Source: Euphorbia lathyris (lineage: Eukaryota; Streptophyta; Magnoliopsida; Malpighiales; Euphorbiaceae). Taken from it: a stretch of DNA of 64,000 bases. Shown here piece by piece: positions 11,283 to 23,082 of the stretch (positions are counted from its first letter, which is position 1; each line of letters starts with the position of its first letter). The stretch lies in the NCBI RefSeq assembly GCF_963576675.1, contig NC_088911.1, positions 91,603,256 through 91,667,255 on the forward strand. The letters run 5' to 3'. The notes beneath the pieces are model-generated. The model made no database searches. It was not told the origin of the DNA and saw nothing but the letters and a program-made list of their open reading frames with translations. The translations under genes and the position numbers were made by a program.

Positions 11283-11805
11283 TTGGCAAAATATTTAATT
11301 GATGGAACTCAGTACGAGATTCCCCATGATTGAAATTCTTTTTATGCTTCTGAAGTTACTCCCCCGTAAGGGTTGCATCTATTTACTTAACTTAACTCTA
11401 AACCTTCTAAGATTTAATTGAGTAAGATTAAGATATGCTTATACTGACTTAGTTCAATTCTAGACCTTCCAAGATCTAATTCAGATGAGCCTAGGTCAGC
11501 TTTCAGAAGAGGTCAATGTGTGGAATATATTTTTACTCAGTTTTGATACATGGTTTGTTTGACATCAGAGTTATGGGAAAACATTTTCAGAGTAGATGTA
11601 TCAAGTCTAATGTGTATTGAGTATATTCCTTTTTCTTTTGTTTGTTTGTTCAATTAAGACAGATCAGCATTAAGCACAATACGTAAGTAAGCATCACATA
11701 AGATTAATCAATTTTGAATAACAGATGCATAATTTTATAGATAGTCAGCAAGACAAAATGCGCCAGATAAAAAAAAATACAAGTCAAGAATAAAAACTAG
11801 CAAAT

Positions 11806-14798
11806 CTAGCCAGACTTCTTCCTATTGACTTGGGTAGGATTGACTTTGCCTTTTCCCTTTTGTTGCTGCTGACTACCAGATGCTTCTCCTGTGTGCTGAG
11901 TTCTATCGGCTTGTTCTTTCTCCCCCGTTTTGCCAGCATCGGGCGGAGGAGGAACGAAGGTGTCGTTGAGAGCAGCACGAGTTAATCGAACGGAATACGC
12001 CTTAAGCCTTTTCGTGCTTTCCCTTAGACCATCAAAAACTGGAACACCATCGTCCAAGACAGAACCGGGAATTCGGATAGAAGCACTGAGCATACTCAAT
12101 ATATATTCTTGGGATTTTCCTACCCATGTGATAGTGTCAGTCAACATGGCATAAGCTTGATGGTACATCTTAAGCAAAGCCGAATCATAGAACTGACATT
12201 GAGCATTCGTGTGGCGCACATGTTTATAGGTGGCTCGGGAGTATTGCAAAAGTTCGTTCGTCTGGAGTTGGTCAGTTTCCATTTCTTCCTTACTTAAGTT
12301 GAGTAAACGGACTGCCTCACTTATTTGCTCAATGGAACACTGAGACGAAGAGGAGAGTAGCTCACGAGTTCTTGTCTGCTCAGTATGTAGCTGGGCGAAG
12401 AGTTGATGAACCTCAGCTGAAGTTGCATACATTGAGTTCATAGCTGACAAGTTGTTGAGTTGACCCTGGAGAGAGTTCATATGGTTTACCATTGTCAGCT
12501 GGAGTTCAGCCAGCTTCACGATAGATTCCTGCTTGGGTTGTTGAGTTTGGAGAGATGTCATGACACTCAGAAGATCCTTAAGTCCTTTGATTTCAGTCAA
12601 GAGCTGAGTGACAGAGGAAAGTTGAGTTGGCTCAACATGAACAGACCCAGTGGCTTCGGCATTTGATTGATGAATATCCTGAAGGAGTGCTTGAGTTGAA
12701 TCGATGATTCGGCGTCCAGACTCAGTAGCATGCAAATATGCGTAGGGTTCATCGCTTTGTGGCCCAGATGCCGGAATGTGAGTAGCACCTTGTGTTTGGT
12801 GCTGTCTAGAAGCAGATGTGCCAGTGAGGTCAGCGGCTGGACTTTTATTCAGATTAGGAGCTGACTGGTTTTCGTTCTGTGTTAACGGATTTGGAAGAGG
12901 TTGATCTGCAGAGTTATTCACTTGCTCAGTGTCGGCTGGAATTGGAGTTGGAGATGGAGGAATTTCAAAGCTGACATGAGCAGACTTTTCCTGCGCTGAC
13001 TCAGTGGTTTGTCCAGCATGAACCTCAAGCACTTGCTTGGTAAGGATTTGATTTTCTGGAGTCTTTGGATCGGCTTGTTCCTCAGCTTGAGAAACAGAGG
13101 CTTGATTTTTCTGAAGTTCCCTTGGAGAAGGCTCGGTGGGATTGGAGAAGAATTTGAATTGCATGTCAGAGAGATCAGTGATGGGATCCCATAGAGGAGA
13201 ATCATCCAGAAGTCAATAACTAGAGATTTATGAGCCCTTTTCTTGAGTCGCCTTAGTTTCTTAGCTTTTGGAGGAGAGGGGTCAGCTTGAATAGAGTCAA
13301 GAGATTCAGAAGGTGAATTTACCCCTAGGTCAGCGTGATCCTTCGATGTTGCCTCAGTTTGCTCTTCAACCTGCTCAGTGTCAACTGACTTCATTTGCTC
13401 AGCAGCCATTGTTGGCTCAACATCCATGGTCTCCTTAGTGTCGAACTGACCTTCAAAATTACCCAACTCTTCCTCTTGGTCAGCAGGTGGTTTCTCGAGA
13501 TCAATGCCTTGACTTCTCACAAAATGTGAGTCTTCAGAGATTACCGAGGCAAGAGGGGGTGCATCTATAGGGCTCAACCCAGATGAAAACTTTTTCTTCT
13601 TTCGCAGAGGCTGCTCGGGAGTGTCTTCTTTCTCTTCTTCTTCCTCAGGCTCAACTTGCCTCTTTTGTTTTTCTGCTGACTTAGGTTCCTCCTGACCTTT
13701 CTTAGCTTCAGCTTTCTTTCCCCTTGACACAATTCTCAGCTTCTTCGAAGCTATATTAATGTCCCTAGCTTCCTGGTCAGCTTTCCTCTTTTTATCCTGC
13801 CGAGTGCGGTCAGCAGGTTTCTTTCCTTTCTTGGCTAGCTCATCCTGACCTTCTTCAACTGCGGCCCCTTTTCCTTTCTTGGGCACTATCGGTTGGTCAA
13901 AGGCCAGACCGAACAATACTGCAGCTGTAATGTCCATTCCCCAGACGTTGATTTCCTCTACAAAGCTTACTTGGTGGTCTTTGAGGATCCTGGTGATTAG
14001 AGAGCCTAACCTAAGGGTACCAGGACTATGTTGGAAGCCACCGATGAGAAAGAACGGCATGTTGATCGGCTGGTAGGTCAGCATGTGCCAAATGAAGCAC
14101 TGCTCGAAGTTAGACGCTGAGGATTTGGCGTTGATCTTTGGGAAAAGGAAGTTGGTCAGTATGTAGTGGGCCATCTTCTGATTCTGACCCATACAGGTAC
14201 TCGCAATTTCTCCTTTGTGGGACTTGGGTTTGCAAAACTCAGTGGGATATTCGATTTTAGTGTGGTCGTTGGTAGTTCTGAGTTTGGCTCCACTATTGGT
14301 CAGCTTGAGCAATTTGGCGAGGTAAGGAGGATTGACAAAGATGTCTTTCCCTTGAACCTTGGTGATCATGTAATCCCTGTTATCATCAGCGGCTCTCAGA
14401 TTGGCGCAGAATTCCTTTACCAATTCTGGGTAAGTAGCTTCTCGAATAGAGAATAGCTCGGTCCAGCCATTCTTAGAAATCCATTCGCAGAACGGTTTTT
14501 CCGCGTTTACAAATCCCTCAAAGAACCAGCGTGCATGGTCAACTTTGTAGCCTTTTACACTGTTGTAGACCAGCGAGTACGTTCGCTCCATTGGTTTCTT
14601 CCCCTTATCCTTTTTCTGTTTCTTCGGCGAAGTTGCAAGGTCAGCGTGGGGGTTCTTGCTTGGAGTTAGGTCATGCTGACCGTGTTCTTGAGACTTAGTG
14701 GGAGTCTCGCTGTATTCCTGCTGAGCAGGAGATTTAGGGTTTTCATCGGAGCGGTTGTCGTCGTAACCGGCACCGGAGATATTCTGAGAATCCAACAT
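11806..14798 (-). pseudogene. Extra ORF of SIRE-like copia E3
   Basis: It starts at the ATG at 14798 (MLDSQNISGAGYDD). The N-terminal domain, about residues 55-260, has conserved blocks (WFFEGFVNAEKPFCEWI, FCKPKSHKGEI, CMGQNQKMAHYIL, SNFEQCFIWHMLTYQP) shared with the other two copies. It resembles the plant transposon-associated domain often annotated as putative plant transposon protein; that is recalled, not searched. A Lys/Glu-rich middle part with basic clusters follows. Near 13210 a one-base frameshift moves the reading into the frame ending at 11806, which encodes a Gln/Ser-rich, probably coiled-coil region and a basic tail. Function is unknown. Its position between pol and LTR matches that of SIRE envelope-like ORFs. 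Confidence 0.75.
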
Positions 14799-14897
14799 GA
14801 TTTCCAGAGATTTTTGGGAGGTTTGGGATTTTTAGATAGAGAGAGTTTGATTGCCAGAAATTCTAAGTGTAAAGAGATAGAAGTGGGAATTCATCCA

Positions 14898-15055
14898 CTA
14901 TTTATAGGGGTGTCGAATTGATCTGAATCGTTGAGGTGGCAGTTTGACCTCGAGATAATCAACCGACAATGATTCTGGCATTTATGACACAATCGGCGCA
15001 TGTGTTTTCTAATTATTACGCTTACGTCATCTTAGGTGGCTATTTAATACGCGTG
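14898..15055 (-). promoter_or_regulatory. Candidate internal promoter of the E3 extra ORF
   Basis: A TATA box TATAAATAG lies on the minus strand at 14906-14898, 108 nt upstream of the extra-ORF ATG. An ACGCGTG element near 15050 lies about 145 nt further upstream, and a TGACGTAAGC element lies between them near 15023. A pyrimidine-rich leader without ATG follows the TATA box. The same layout occurs in E1 and E2. Confidence 0.6.
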
Positions 15056-15309
15056 CCAGCATTAATTGTGCAACAGATCTTTTACTCAGCGTAAAGAATT
15101 TTAAACGTTTAAAGTTTTGAGTAGTCAGTTTTACGTAGGAGAATTATTTGTGTGCTTAGTAACTTTGCTTAAGATAATCACTCAGTATGTAAGTCTGGTC
15201 AGCATAAAGTGATTTTATGATATGTTTAATTCAGCATGCAAAAGTTACTAATTTGGCACAAATCACTCAGCATGGTAGTCACTTCAACATTCAATTTAAA
15301 CATAGGATT

Positions 15310-16794
15310 TTATTGAAGAGGATTAGACATACCGATTGCTTCCCTTAGTATGTTGAATTGCTCACGAGCCAAAGGCTTAGTGAAGATATCCGCAAGTTGT
15401 TCATCTGTTGGTACGTAGGTTAGCTTAATCTCACCCCTGAGTACATGATCTCTGATGAAGTGATGCCTTATGCTTACATGTTTCATCCTGCTGTGTTGGA
15501 TTGGATTTTTAGATAGGTCAATGGCACTCTTGTTGTCACATTTGACCTCTATTGTTTCTGTTTTGACTCCATAATCCTCTAGCTGTTGCTTAATTCATAG
15601 GACCTGGGCCACACAGCTTCCAGCAGCAATGTACTCAGCTTCAGTTGTATACAGGGCCACTGACGATTGCTTCTTACTGAACCAAGATACTAGACAGCTT
15701 CCTAGGAAGTGACATCCTCCTGAAGTGCTTTTACGTTCTAGCTTATCTCGTCCATAGTCAGCGTCAGTGTATCCGATGAGTGTGAAGTCATTTGTATTTT
15801 GATACCACAAACCTGCATTAACTGAGCTCTGCAAATATCTGAAAATTCTTTTTACAGCTATAAGATGAGATTCTCTGGGGCCAGCTTGATATCTTGCGCA
15901 ATAACATACTGAGTACTGAATGTCAGGTCTACTAGCAGTAAGATAAAGTAGAGAGCCTATCATACCTCGATATAGCTTGCTATCTACTGACTTACCTTTC
16001 TCGTCAGCGCAAAGGACAGTGTCAGTACCCATTGGGGTTGATATGGGCTTACATTCTTCCATATCAAATTTCTTTAACATTTCTTTGGCGTACTTGGACT
16101 GACTAATGAAGATGCCGTTCTTCCCTTGCTTGATTTGTAAACCAAGGAAGAAGCTGAGTTCGCCCATCATGGACATCTCGAACTCAGTTTGCATCTGTTT
16201 ACTAAATTCCTTGCACATAGATTCGTCAGTAGCACCAAAGATTATATCATCTACGTAAATTTGTGCCAGCAGAGTATTTTTACCCTTTTTCTTAATGAAC
16301 AAGGTTGTGTCAGCTTTGCCTCTGACATAATTCCTGGTCAGCAGGAAATTGGTCAACCTCTCATACCAAGCTCTTGGAGCTTGTTTCAGCCCATATAGGG
16401 CATTCTTGAGTTTATAAACGTGGTTTGGAAATTTTGGATCTTCAAACCCTAGAGGCTGACTAACATATACCTCTTCGTTTATAAAGCCATTAAGAAAAGC
16501 ACTCTTAACATCCATTTGATATAGTTTAAAGTTCATATAGCTGGCATAAGCACACAATATTCATATAGCCTCTAACCTAACAACAAGAGCGAAGGTCTCA
16601 CCGTAGTCAATGCCTTCTTACTGACTATAGCCTTGGGCTACAAGTCGGGCTTTGTTTCTGACCACATTGCCTTGCTCATCTAGTTTGTTTCTAAAGACCC
16701 ACTTAGTTCCTATGGTCTTTTGATTCCTAGGTTTTGGTACTAGATCCCATACCTCATTTCTTTTGAATTGATCAAGCTCCTCTTGCATAGCATT
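15310..16794 (-). pseudogene. Copia pol 3' part (RT and RNase H), E3
   Basis: RT motifs include [34 protein letters not shown] and the catalytic YVDDIIFGA. RNase H motifs include [17 protein letters not shown] and [12 protein letters not shown]. Stops interrupt it: TAA near 16618 (in the SQQEG motif), TGA near 16559, and TGA for Trp near 15595. The natural stop is TAA at 15312-15310. The upstream part is lost at the CACTA insertion at 16795. Confidence 0.88.
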
Positions 16795-18107
16795 CACTAC
16801 AAGAAATATGAGATTTTATGACGATTTTTTTTTCTACGAACGTAATTTCGTCACTAATAATCACTTAAACATGACAAATTTTACCTTTCGTCATTATTCT
16901 TAATTTTCTCATGACAATTTTTACGAATGTCTCCATTGTTCTATCAATTCGTCACTATTAGATATATTTTATGACGATAAGCAAAATATCGTAACCTATT
17001 GTTTTGAGGAAAACTTTAGTAGATTAAATTTGGAGGGAAAACGTTTACTTGACGAAATGAGGCTAATTGGTGACGAATATATCGTCATTGTAAAAAATAT
17101 TTATTATGACACTTTATATTTGTAATAATTTAATTCGAACAAACGGTAACAAATAAGATTTTTGTCATTTATTATTATCTATTATGATACTATTTAAATT
17201 TTATCATGTATTGTGATATTTTTATGACGATATATGAATGATCGTCACTAAAAATTTGGATGCAAAAAAATGGTACTAAAAATTGGAAGGAAATTTTTTT
17301 TCTATTACAAAATAAAGTTAATTAATGACACAATTATATCGTCATGGTAAAAAACTATTTTCATGACATTTCTTATTCGTCACAATTTAATAAAAAAAAC
17401 TAAAATGACAATATAAATTACATCACATATTTAATTTTATGGTGACATATCGAGATATTGTCATGTATTTTAATCTGTTTTTACAATAATTTATAATAAT
17501 TGTCTTCATTATGTTAATTATTATGATTATTTATTTCTAGTCATAATATAATAAAAAAGAATGCGAGAACATAAATTATGCCACATTTTTATTTAATGAC
17601 GTAATTAAGATATTGTCATATACTTTAACGAGTTTCCATGACAGTATTTCGAAATGTCATATTATGTTAACCGATGATGATTTTATGTCGTCATTATATA
17701 TAGTAATTTCTATGATTATTTTTATTCATCATAATACAATAGAAAAAATGTGACAATCTAAATTACGTCAGATATTTTTATTTACAGTGACGATATTAAA
17801 ATATTGTCGTTTATATTAATACATCTCCATAACAATAAAAATTGTCACTCCACATCTTTAAGATGATTTTTATTCTTCATAATTTAATATAAAAGAACAC
17901 ATTTATAAGTTTATGCATTGTTATGTTATATTATAATCTCTAAATTTAACAATGAATATTATATTTAAATGTTTTGAATATTCGGTTTTATATATACAAA
18001 TACTAGGTATATTTAACTATTCAACATTTTTCATAATTAGGTTTAAATATTCGAACAACATAAATATTTTTATAAAAATAAGTTTATCATATTAAAATAT
18101 AATTTAG

Positions 18108-18450
18108 GGGTAAGCTACTAAAATAGGCCTATGATTTTTGAGGAAGTGTCAATTTACGTTTCAGGTACAAAATAGCACCAATATAGGCTTAACGTTTAAA
18201 AAATGGTATCAATTTAGGTCTCGATAACGGAGCGAGACACGCCATTGATATTACTCCGTTAAGTTATGACAATTGTACGTGGAGGGAGAAATCAGAACTT
18301 AACGGGTAATAGGAATAATGTGCCCAATCCGTTATCGAGGCCTAAATTGATACCATTTTTTAAACATTAAGCCTATATTGGTGCTATTTTGTACGTAGAG
18401 TCTAAATTGATACTTCCCCAAAAACCATAAGCCTATTTTGGTACCTTACC
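18108..18450. mobile_element. Palindromic MITE inside the CACTA element
   Basis: The ends are GGGTAAGCTACTAAAATAGG and its near complement ...CCTATTTTGGTACCTTACCC. Long stretches of the left arm (AAATGGTATCAATTTAGG) are repeated inverted in the right arm (CCTAAATTGATACCATTTTT), so the 343-bp element could fold into a long hairpin. No coding capacity. The superfamily cannot be decided because no target duplication is clear. Confidence 0.75.
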
Positions 18451-18469
18451 CATATATTTATGGTTATAA

Positions 18470-18715
18470 ATTTTATGGTAAATAATTTATTATTCCCCAC
18501 TTTTTTTTTATGTAACTTACTGTTTAGTCCCCTATTTTGAGAAATGCATTATAAGGTTCCTATCTTTTGTCACATTTAACCATTTGATCATTTGTTCCTA
18601 TTTTGAGAAATGAATTATAAGGTTTCTATCTTTATGCTGAATATAACGATTAAAATTCTAAAAAATAGACAAAATGACCAAAAGAGAGTACTAATAAATT
18701 ATTTACCATAAATTT
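18470..18715. repeat. Short inverted-repeat element
   Basis: TTATGGTAAATAATTTATTA at the left is inverted at the right as TAATAAATTATTTACCATAA. Between them the motif CCTATTTTGAGAAATG, followed by ATTATAAGG, occurs twice. It is probably a small MITE next to the previous one. Confidence 0.55.
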
Positions 18716-18849
18716 TAATAAAAAAATATTTTGAATGATCTTACGTTTCTTTCTTCGTAATACAAGTTTTCGGTTTATAAAAAAAAAGAAAAAATATTTT
18801 GAATGGGATCATTTCACAATTTAAACACAAATTAATGGAGCCAAAAAGA

Positions 18850-19940
18850 AAGATTAACGCCAAGAAGAAGGATTAACTTAACCCAATATAACTCATATCA
18901 TAACCTTACCTAATCTTTACCTTTAAACATATAGAACCCCTATTCCTTCGCCACTATATCTACCATGTAACTTCCTCTCTCCCCACGTCTCATTCATGCA
19001 GTTTCTTCCCACATCCAGAATTCTACCATCTCCACTGCTCATTTTCTTCTCCCAAATAAGATCACTAGTAAACTCAATATTTTAGCCACCACAGATGTTA
19101 GCAACCACCCAGGTCAGATTCCATTCTCTCACTATTTCTCATTTCCAAGGGTTAACATTAATATGTATTTTCTGTCTCTTTCACTTCTATTAATTTTCCT
19201 CTTTTTTCTAGCATTCGCTCTCTCATTTTCTTTTCCCCTTACATCTTTGAATATTATTTTGTTTTTTTTTCTACCTATCAATTTCTCATTCTTTCTCCAC
19301 GATTGTTTTAAAGCCTTATAGGTTTGCTTTAGGTTTGTTTGAATGGAAGAAGAAATTCGAAAGGCAAAAGATCTTTCTCTCTTCCTTTTTGTTCTTTTTG
19401 GTTTGATTTGATTTGGGTTTGTTTGAATGGGAGAAAAAATCTATTTTTTTCTCTATATTTCTTATCGATTTCTTCTATTTCAGATTCTCTAAATGAAACG
19501 ACTATGAAAAATTCCTTGTTCAATGGTTCTAAAAACTGAAGACGTTCAGATAAAATGTTAGATTCAGGTAATAACTCTACTGCAAATGAATGATATGATT
19601 AATGTCCAGATAGAATTGGTAGATTAGCATGTGAAATTTGAGATGAGTAAAATAAATTGATAGTTGAATTTATTGTTCGAAGTTCCTGGGTTGAAAAGGT
19701 GTCACACTAGATTCTTGATGGTCCAAAATCAAAAATTTCAAGACAATAAGTTTGTATTATTAAGTTTCATGTGATGATAATAAGAGGTTTTACAATTTGG
19801 ATTTTCTAGGATTTTTTTAAATTATATATATATATATATATTTGTACAATTATATTGACTGTGATTTTTCTTTTGACAGAAGGAAGTTGATTATTGCGCA
19901 TATCAATGGGTTTGGAGCATAAATGAGTTTGGTTTTTCTA
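18850..19940. other. CACTA interior without recognisable gene
   Basis: A pyrimidine-rich stretch with a TATA-like signal (about 18,925-19,070) and a short reading frame ending at a donor-like CAG|GTCAGA near 19112 look like a gene 5' end, perhaps transduplicated host sequence. I could not match it to any protein. Confidence 0.3.
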
Positions 19941-20164
19941 TAAAGAATTTTGGAAAGTAGAGGAAATGTGAAGAGTTAAGAAATTGAAGAATAGAACATA
20001 TTTCTTATCTTTTGTATTATTTATTTTATGGGTTGTTGTAATTTAAAATCTCTAAAGAATTTTGGAAAGCAGAGGAAATGTGGAGACTTAAAAAATTGAA
20101 GAATAGAACATATTTCTTATCTTTTGTATTATTTATTTTATGGGTTGTTGTAATTTAAAATCTT
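19941..20164. repeat. Tandem duplication, 112-bp unit, two copies
   Basis: Copy one starts TAAAGAATTTTGGAAAGTAG at 19941; copy two starts TAAAGAATTTTGGAAAGCAG at 20053. The copies differ at only a few positions. Confidence 0.85.
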
Positions 20165-20863
20165 CATATATACAAAATTTCAATTTATTACTTTTTGTAT
20201 TAGCATTTTATTTCAATTTTATTTTATATTCCCATTAGATATAATTTCTCTAATTTCACGAGCCTGGCAAACAATAAATTGATCATTACTAGTGATTTAA
20301 ATAATAACTAAATTTAGAAAAAATTAAAAATAATATATATATATATATATTAAACAATTAATTTATTACTAAACGAATTATAATGTAAACAACGATAATT
20401 ATTTGTCATAAATTATTATTTACAATGACAAATTAAATTTTAATATGACAGAACGGTTGAGTTTCTTATGACAATTATAATATCATTATAATTGTATAAT
20501 TTTCTAGTTATTTTGATATTTGTCACCATAACTTATGTTTTCATGACAAAAGTATGAATTTATCATTTAAAAGTTTAACAAATGGTGACAAAATAGAATA
20601 TTCAGTGACGAGGAATATTCATTAATGATGACGAAATGAACGTCATAAAAACTTACAAATATTATGACATTTTCATTTTTTCGTCATATAAAACTAAATG
20701 TTTGGTGACAAAACTAAAAATTGTCATATATACAAAAATACCACGCTCATACTGTGACAATCGTTCTGACGATAAAATTTCGTCATCTATTCTTTATTAT
20801 GACCAAAAAGCATCTTTTAGTGACAAATATTGTACGTCATGAAATGATGAATTTCTTGTAGTG

Positions 20864-21683
20864 TTGAGTGCCAATTATAACTTGTGCTTACCACCTTTTC
20901 AATGAGGTCATACAAGGCTTGCGGTTCAAGATCCTCGGGATTACCATTTGCAATGGATTCAATCTGGATTTTGTACGTATTAGTGACTCCATTGTAGAAA
21001 TTTTGTACTTGCATCCACATGGGGATGCCATGATTTGGTACCCTTCTAAACAGCTCCTTGTACCTTTCCCATGCTTCTGCCAAAGACTCATCCTCTTCTT
21101 GTACAAAGCGGGATACCTCATTTCTGAGTTTGATAGCCTGTCTTGGTGGAAAGTATTCCATCAGAAATGCACTGGCCATGTCCTGCCAGATTGCAATGGA
21201 CCCTGGCTGCAAGTTCTTTAGCCAGTTCTTTGCTTTATCCTTAAGAGAAAAAGGAAACAGCTTCAGCCTTATCACGTCATCGGCAACTCCTCTGTTCGAT
21301 CGAAAGGTGTTACACATGGTAACAAATTCCTGTATATGTGCGTTTGGATCTTCAGTGGGGTACCCATTGAATTGCACGGCTGCTTGTAACATCTGTATCA
21401 TGGATGCTTTTACTTCGAACATGTTGTTCCCTTCGTTAGGCATCACAATACATGACGAGTGCCCTTCCGTGGTAGGTCTGGAATAATCCCTGATTCTCAT
21501 GACTGGTGGATTATTGTTTTCACCTTCTCCATCTTGATTAGGTTGTTCTGGTATTCTTCCAGCCATTCTTCTTTCCCTCTGTCTTTCTCTTTGTCTTGCT
21601 CGTCGAGCTGCTGTTTGGTTTGTTCTACACGTTCTTTCTAATTCAAGATCGATAGGAAAAACTGGTGGTCCAGCTCTACGCAT
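20864..21683 (-). pseudogene. Gypsy gag, truncated but otherwise open
   Basis: The ATG at 21683 opens a frame with MRRAGPPVFPIDLELERTCR and an Arg-rich segment, then the capsid domain: VIRLKLFPFSLKDKAKNWLK, AFLMEYFPPRQAIKLRNEVS, VPNHGIPMWMQVQNFYNGV and LYDLIEKVVSTSYNW. No stop interrupts about 270 codons, unlike the other gags in the window, which suggests less decay. Gag homology ends at 20864; the last residues of the open frame come from CACTA sequence. The zinc knuckle and polyprotein are missing. Confidence 0.88.
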
Positions 21684-21783
21684 AGACAGTAAGAAAAACT
21701 GCTTTTGGCTGCACTATTTAACAAACAGATTAAAAACACCTTGTTTCACAGAAATCTTCAGATAAAATTTTGTTGCTTTCAAT

Positions 21784-21800
21784 CCCCGGCAACGGCGCCA
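21784..21800 (-). other. Primer binding site, tRNA-Asp type
   Basis: On the minus strand TGGCGCCGTTGCCGGGG, identical to the site at 2707-2723, with the same six-base spacer before the LTR. Confidence 0.85.
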
Positions 21801-21806
21801 AAAACT

Positions 21807-23082
21807 TCTTATCCTCAAAACAAACTCTAGCAAGTGCACTAGATACAAGTAATAAAATGATAAGTAGAGTATCGTCTCCTCAAGGATTGATGACCAAATT
21901 TTACTAAAAAAACCTTGCAGAACAGAGTGTTCGTGGTGTGTGATTTTCTTTAGTTGAGAAATGATTTGATCTGGTTAATAGAAATACTAATGGTAAAGAT
22001 TAAATCTCGAAAAATGTGTTTTTGGAATGATAAACAGAGAGAACAGGCTAAGCCAAAGCGGAACAGGTTACTTTCAGCCTCTAACATCCTATTTATTCAT
22101 GAATGACATAAAGTGAAGTCAAGGTCTCTACTTTAAAGCTCAATTAAGTCAACTTCCGTGTGTTCTTAAGATTCTAAGATTTACTACAACCTTAAGTGTC
22201 CTTAATGTTGGTTCTTTCTTGCATTACGAGCGAAACAGCATTCCTATTTAGAAAACCCTTGATACTATCGCCTAATATTCCTATTTCGGGTCTTGGAAGT
22301 TTGATAAAAAGATCCATGAAGATGAAATCAGTTCCCTATCATTCATCATTCACTAAGATACATGCATATAATCATGCGAATAAAAGCTTTATCAAACACA
22401 ACAACATGTATTATCATTCATTCATAAAAAGGAAATAGATAACTTACATAACCAGCCCTTGTTGACCTAACCGGTTCAAAACGACTACTCACTCATGTTG
22501 CAGAGTGAACAGCCTGAGTTATATCTACAAACCTCCATGGAAGGATTCCTCATTTCTTTCCTTGAGAGCTTTTCTCTCAAAATTGTTCAGTACCAAAATT
22601 ATCTCCCCAAAAGTATATCTTTTCTTTCCCTCCACCACTGATATAAATAGGAGGGAAAAAGATATAGAGTACACAAAATAAACTATAATATTACAAATTG
22701 GAAAGATTGTTCAAAAGATGGGATATTGTTTTCGGTGCTTAAAGTGGTGGTATAATGTTTGACTCTCAAACACTCAAGAGTCGATAGGTCTTGTCATCAT
22801 GCTTCTTCTAGCCGCCCATTCCTGCCCCCTCCCACACGTCGCTGTCCATCATCAGATTGCAGTATTATCCGCTGGATCAAAGTAAGCTCCTCGCCTCTTG
22901 GTAGTTGCAAAACAGACTGTATAACAGCCTTTTTGACTTTATCAATTCAAATCTGCATAAAACACCAATTAGTCCTTTATTTAAACAAGATTAAACCTAT
23001 ATTAACCCCAATTTATCACAAATGGTATGTTTAAATATGGTCATTTTCGTGCCTAATAGCTGCCTAACTTATCTGTCTAACA
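21807..23082 (-). repeat. Gypsy 5' LTR, about 1276 bp
   Basis: In element sense it starts TGTTAGACAGATAAGTTAGG and ends GAGGATAAGA just before the AGTTTT spacer and PBS. The final dinucleotide is GA rather than CA. A TATA-like TATTTATATC lies at about 22,654-22,645 (minus). The outer border at 23082 is inferred from the TG terminus alone. Confidence 0.6.

Larger units (their letters stand above)
9764..16794 (-). mobile_element. SIRE-like Ty1/copia, 3' half (copy E3)
   Basis: Read on the minus strand: the pol 3' part (RT and RNase H, 16794 to 15310), a spacer with a promoter-like signal, the extra ORF (14798 to 11806), a 3' untranslated part, the polypurine tract, and the 3' LTR (11264 to 9764). 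Gag, protease, integrase and the 5' LTR are missing because a CACTA transposon begins at 16795. The left flank GAGAT could be one half of the target duplication, but the other half is gone. It belongs to the same family as E1 and E2 further right. Confidence 0.85.
16795..20863. mobile_element. Non-autonomous CACTA (En/Spm) transposon, 4069 bp
   Basis: The left end is CACTACAAGAAATATGAG and the right end is ATGAATTTCTTGTAGTG, giving the 13-bp inverted terminus CACTACAAGAAAT of plant CACTA elements. Subterminal regions (about 16,815-17,850 and 20,400-20,850) are packed with short TGACGA/TCGTCA and TGACAA repeats in both orientations, as expected for transposase binding. No transposase ORF exists inside. 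Internal sequence includes two MITE-like inverted repeats and a tandem duplication. The flanks do not match: left is copia RT with ATT at the border, right is gypsy gag with TTG, so no 3-bp target duplication is visible. Confidence 0.85.
20864..23082 (-). mobile_element. Gypsy fragment: 5' LTR, PBS, partial gag
   Basis: Read on the minus strand: LTR (23082 to 21807), tRNA-Asp-type PBS (21800-21784), leader, then gag from 21683 until it is cut at 20864 by the CACTA end. No pol remains. The LTR sequence differs from those of the two Athila-like elements on the left, so this is a third gypsy family or subfamily. Confidence 0.8.
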
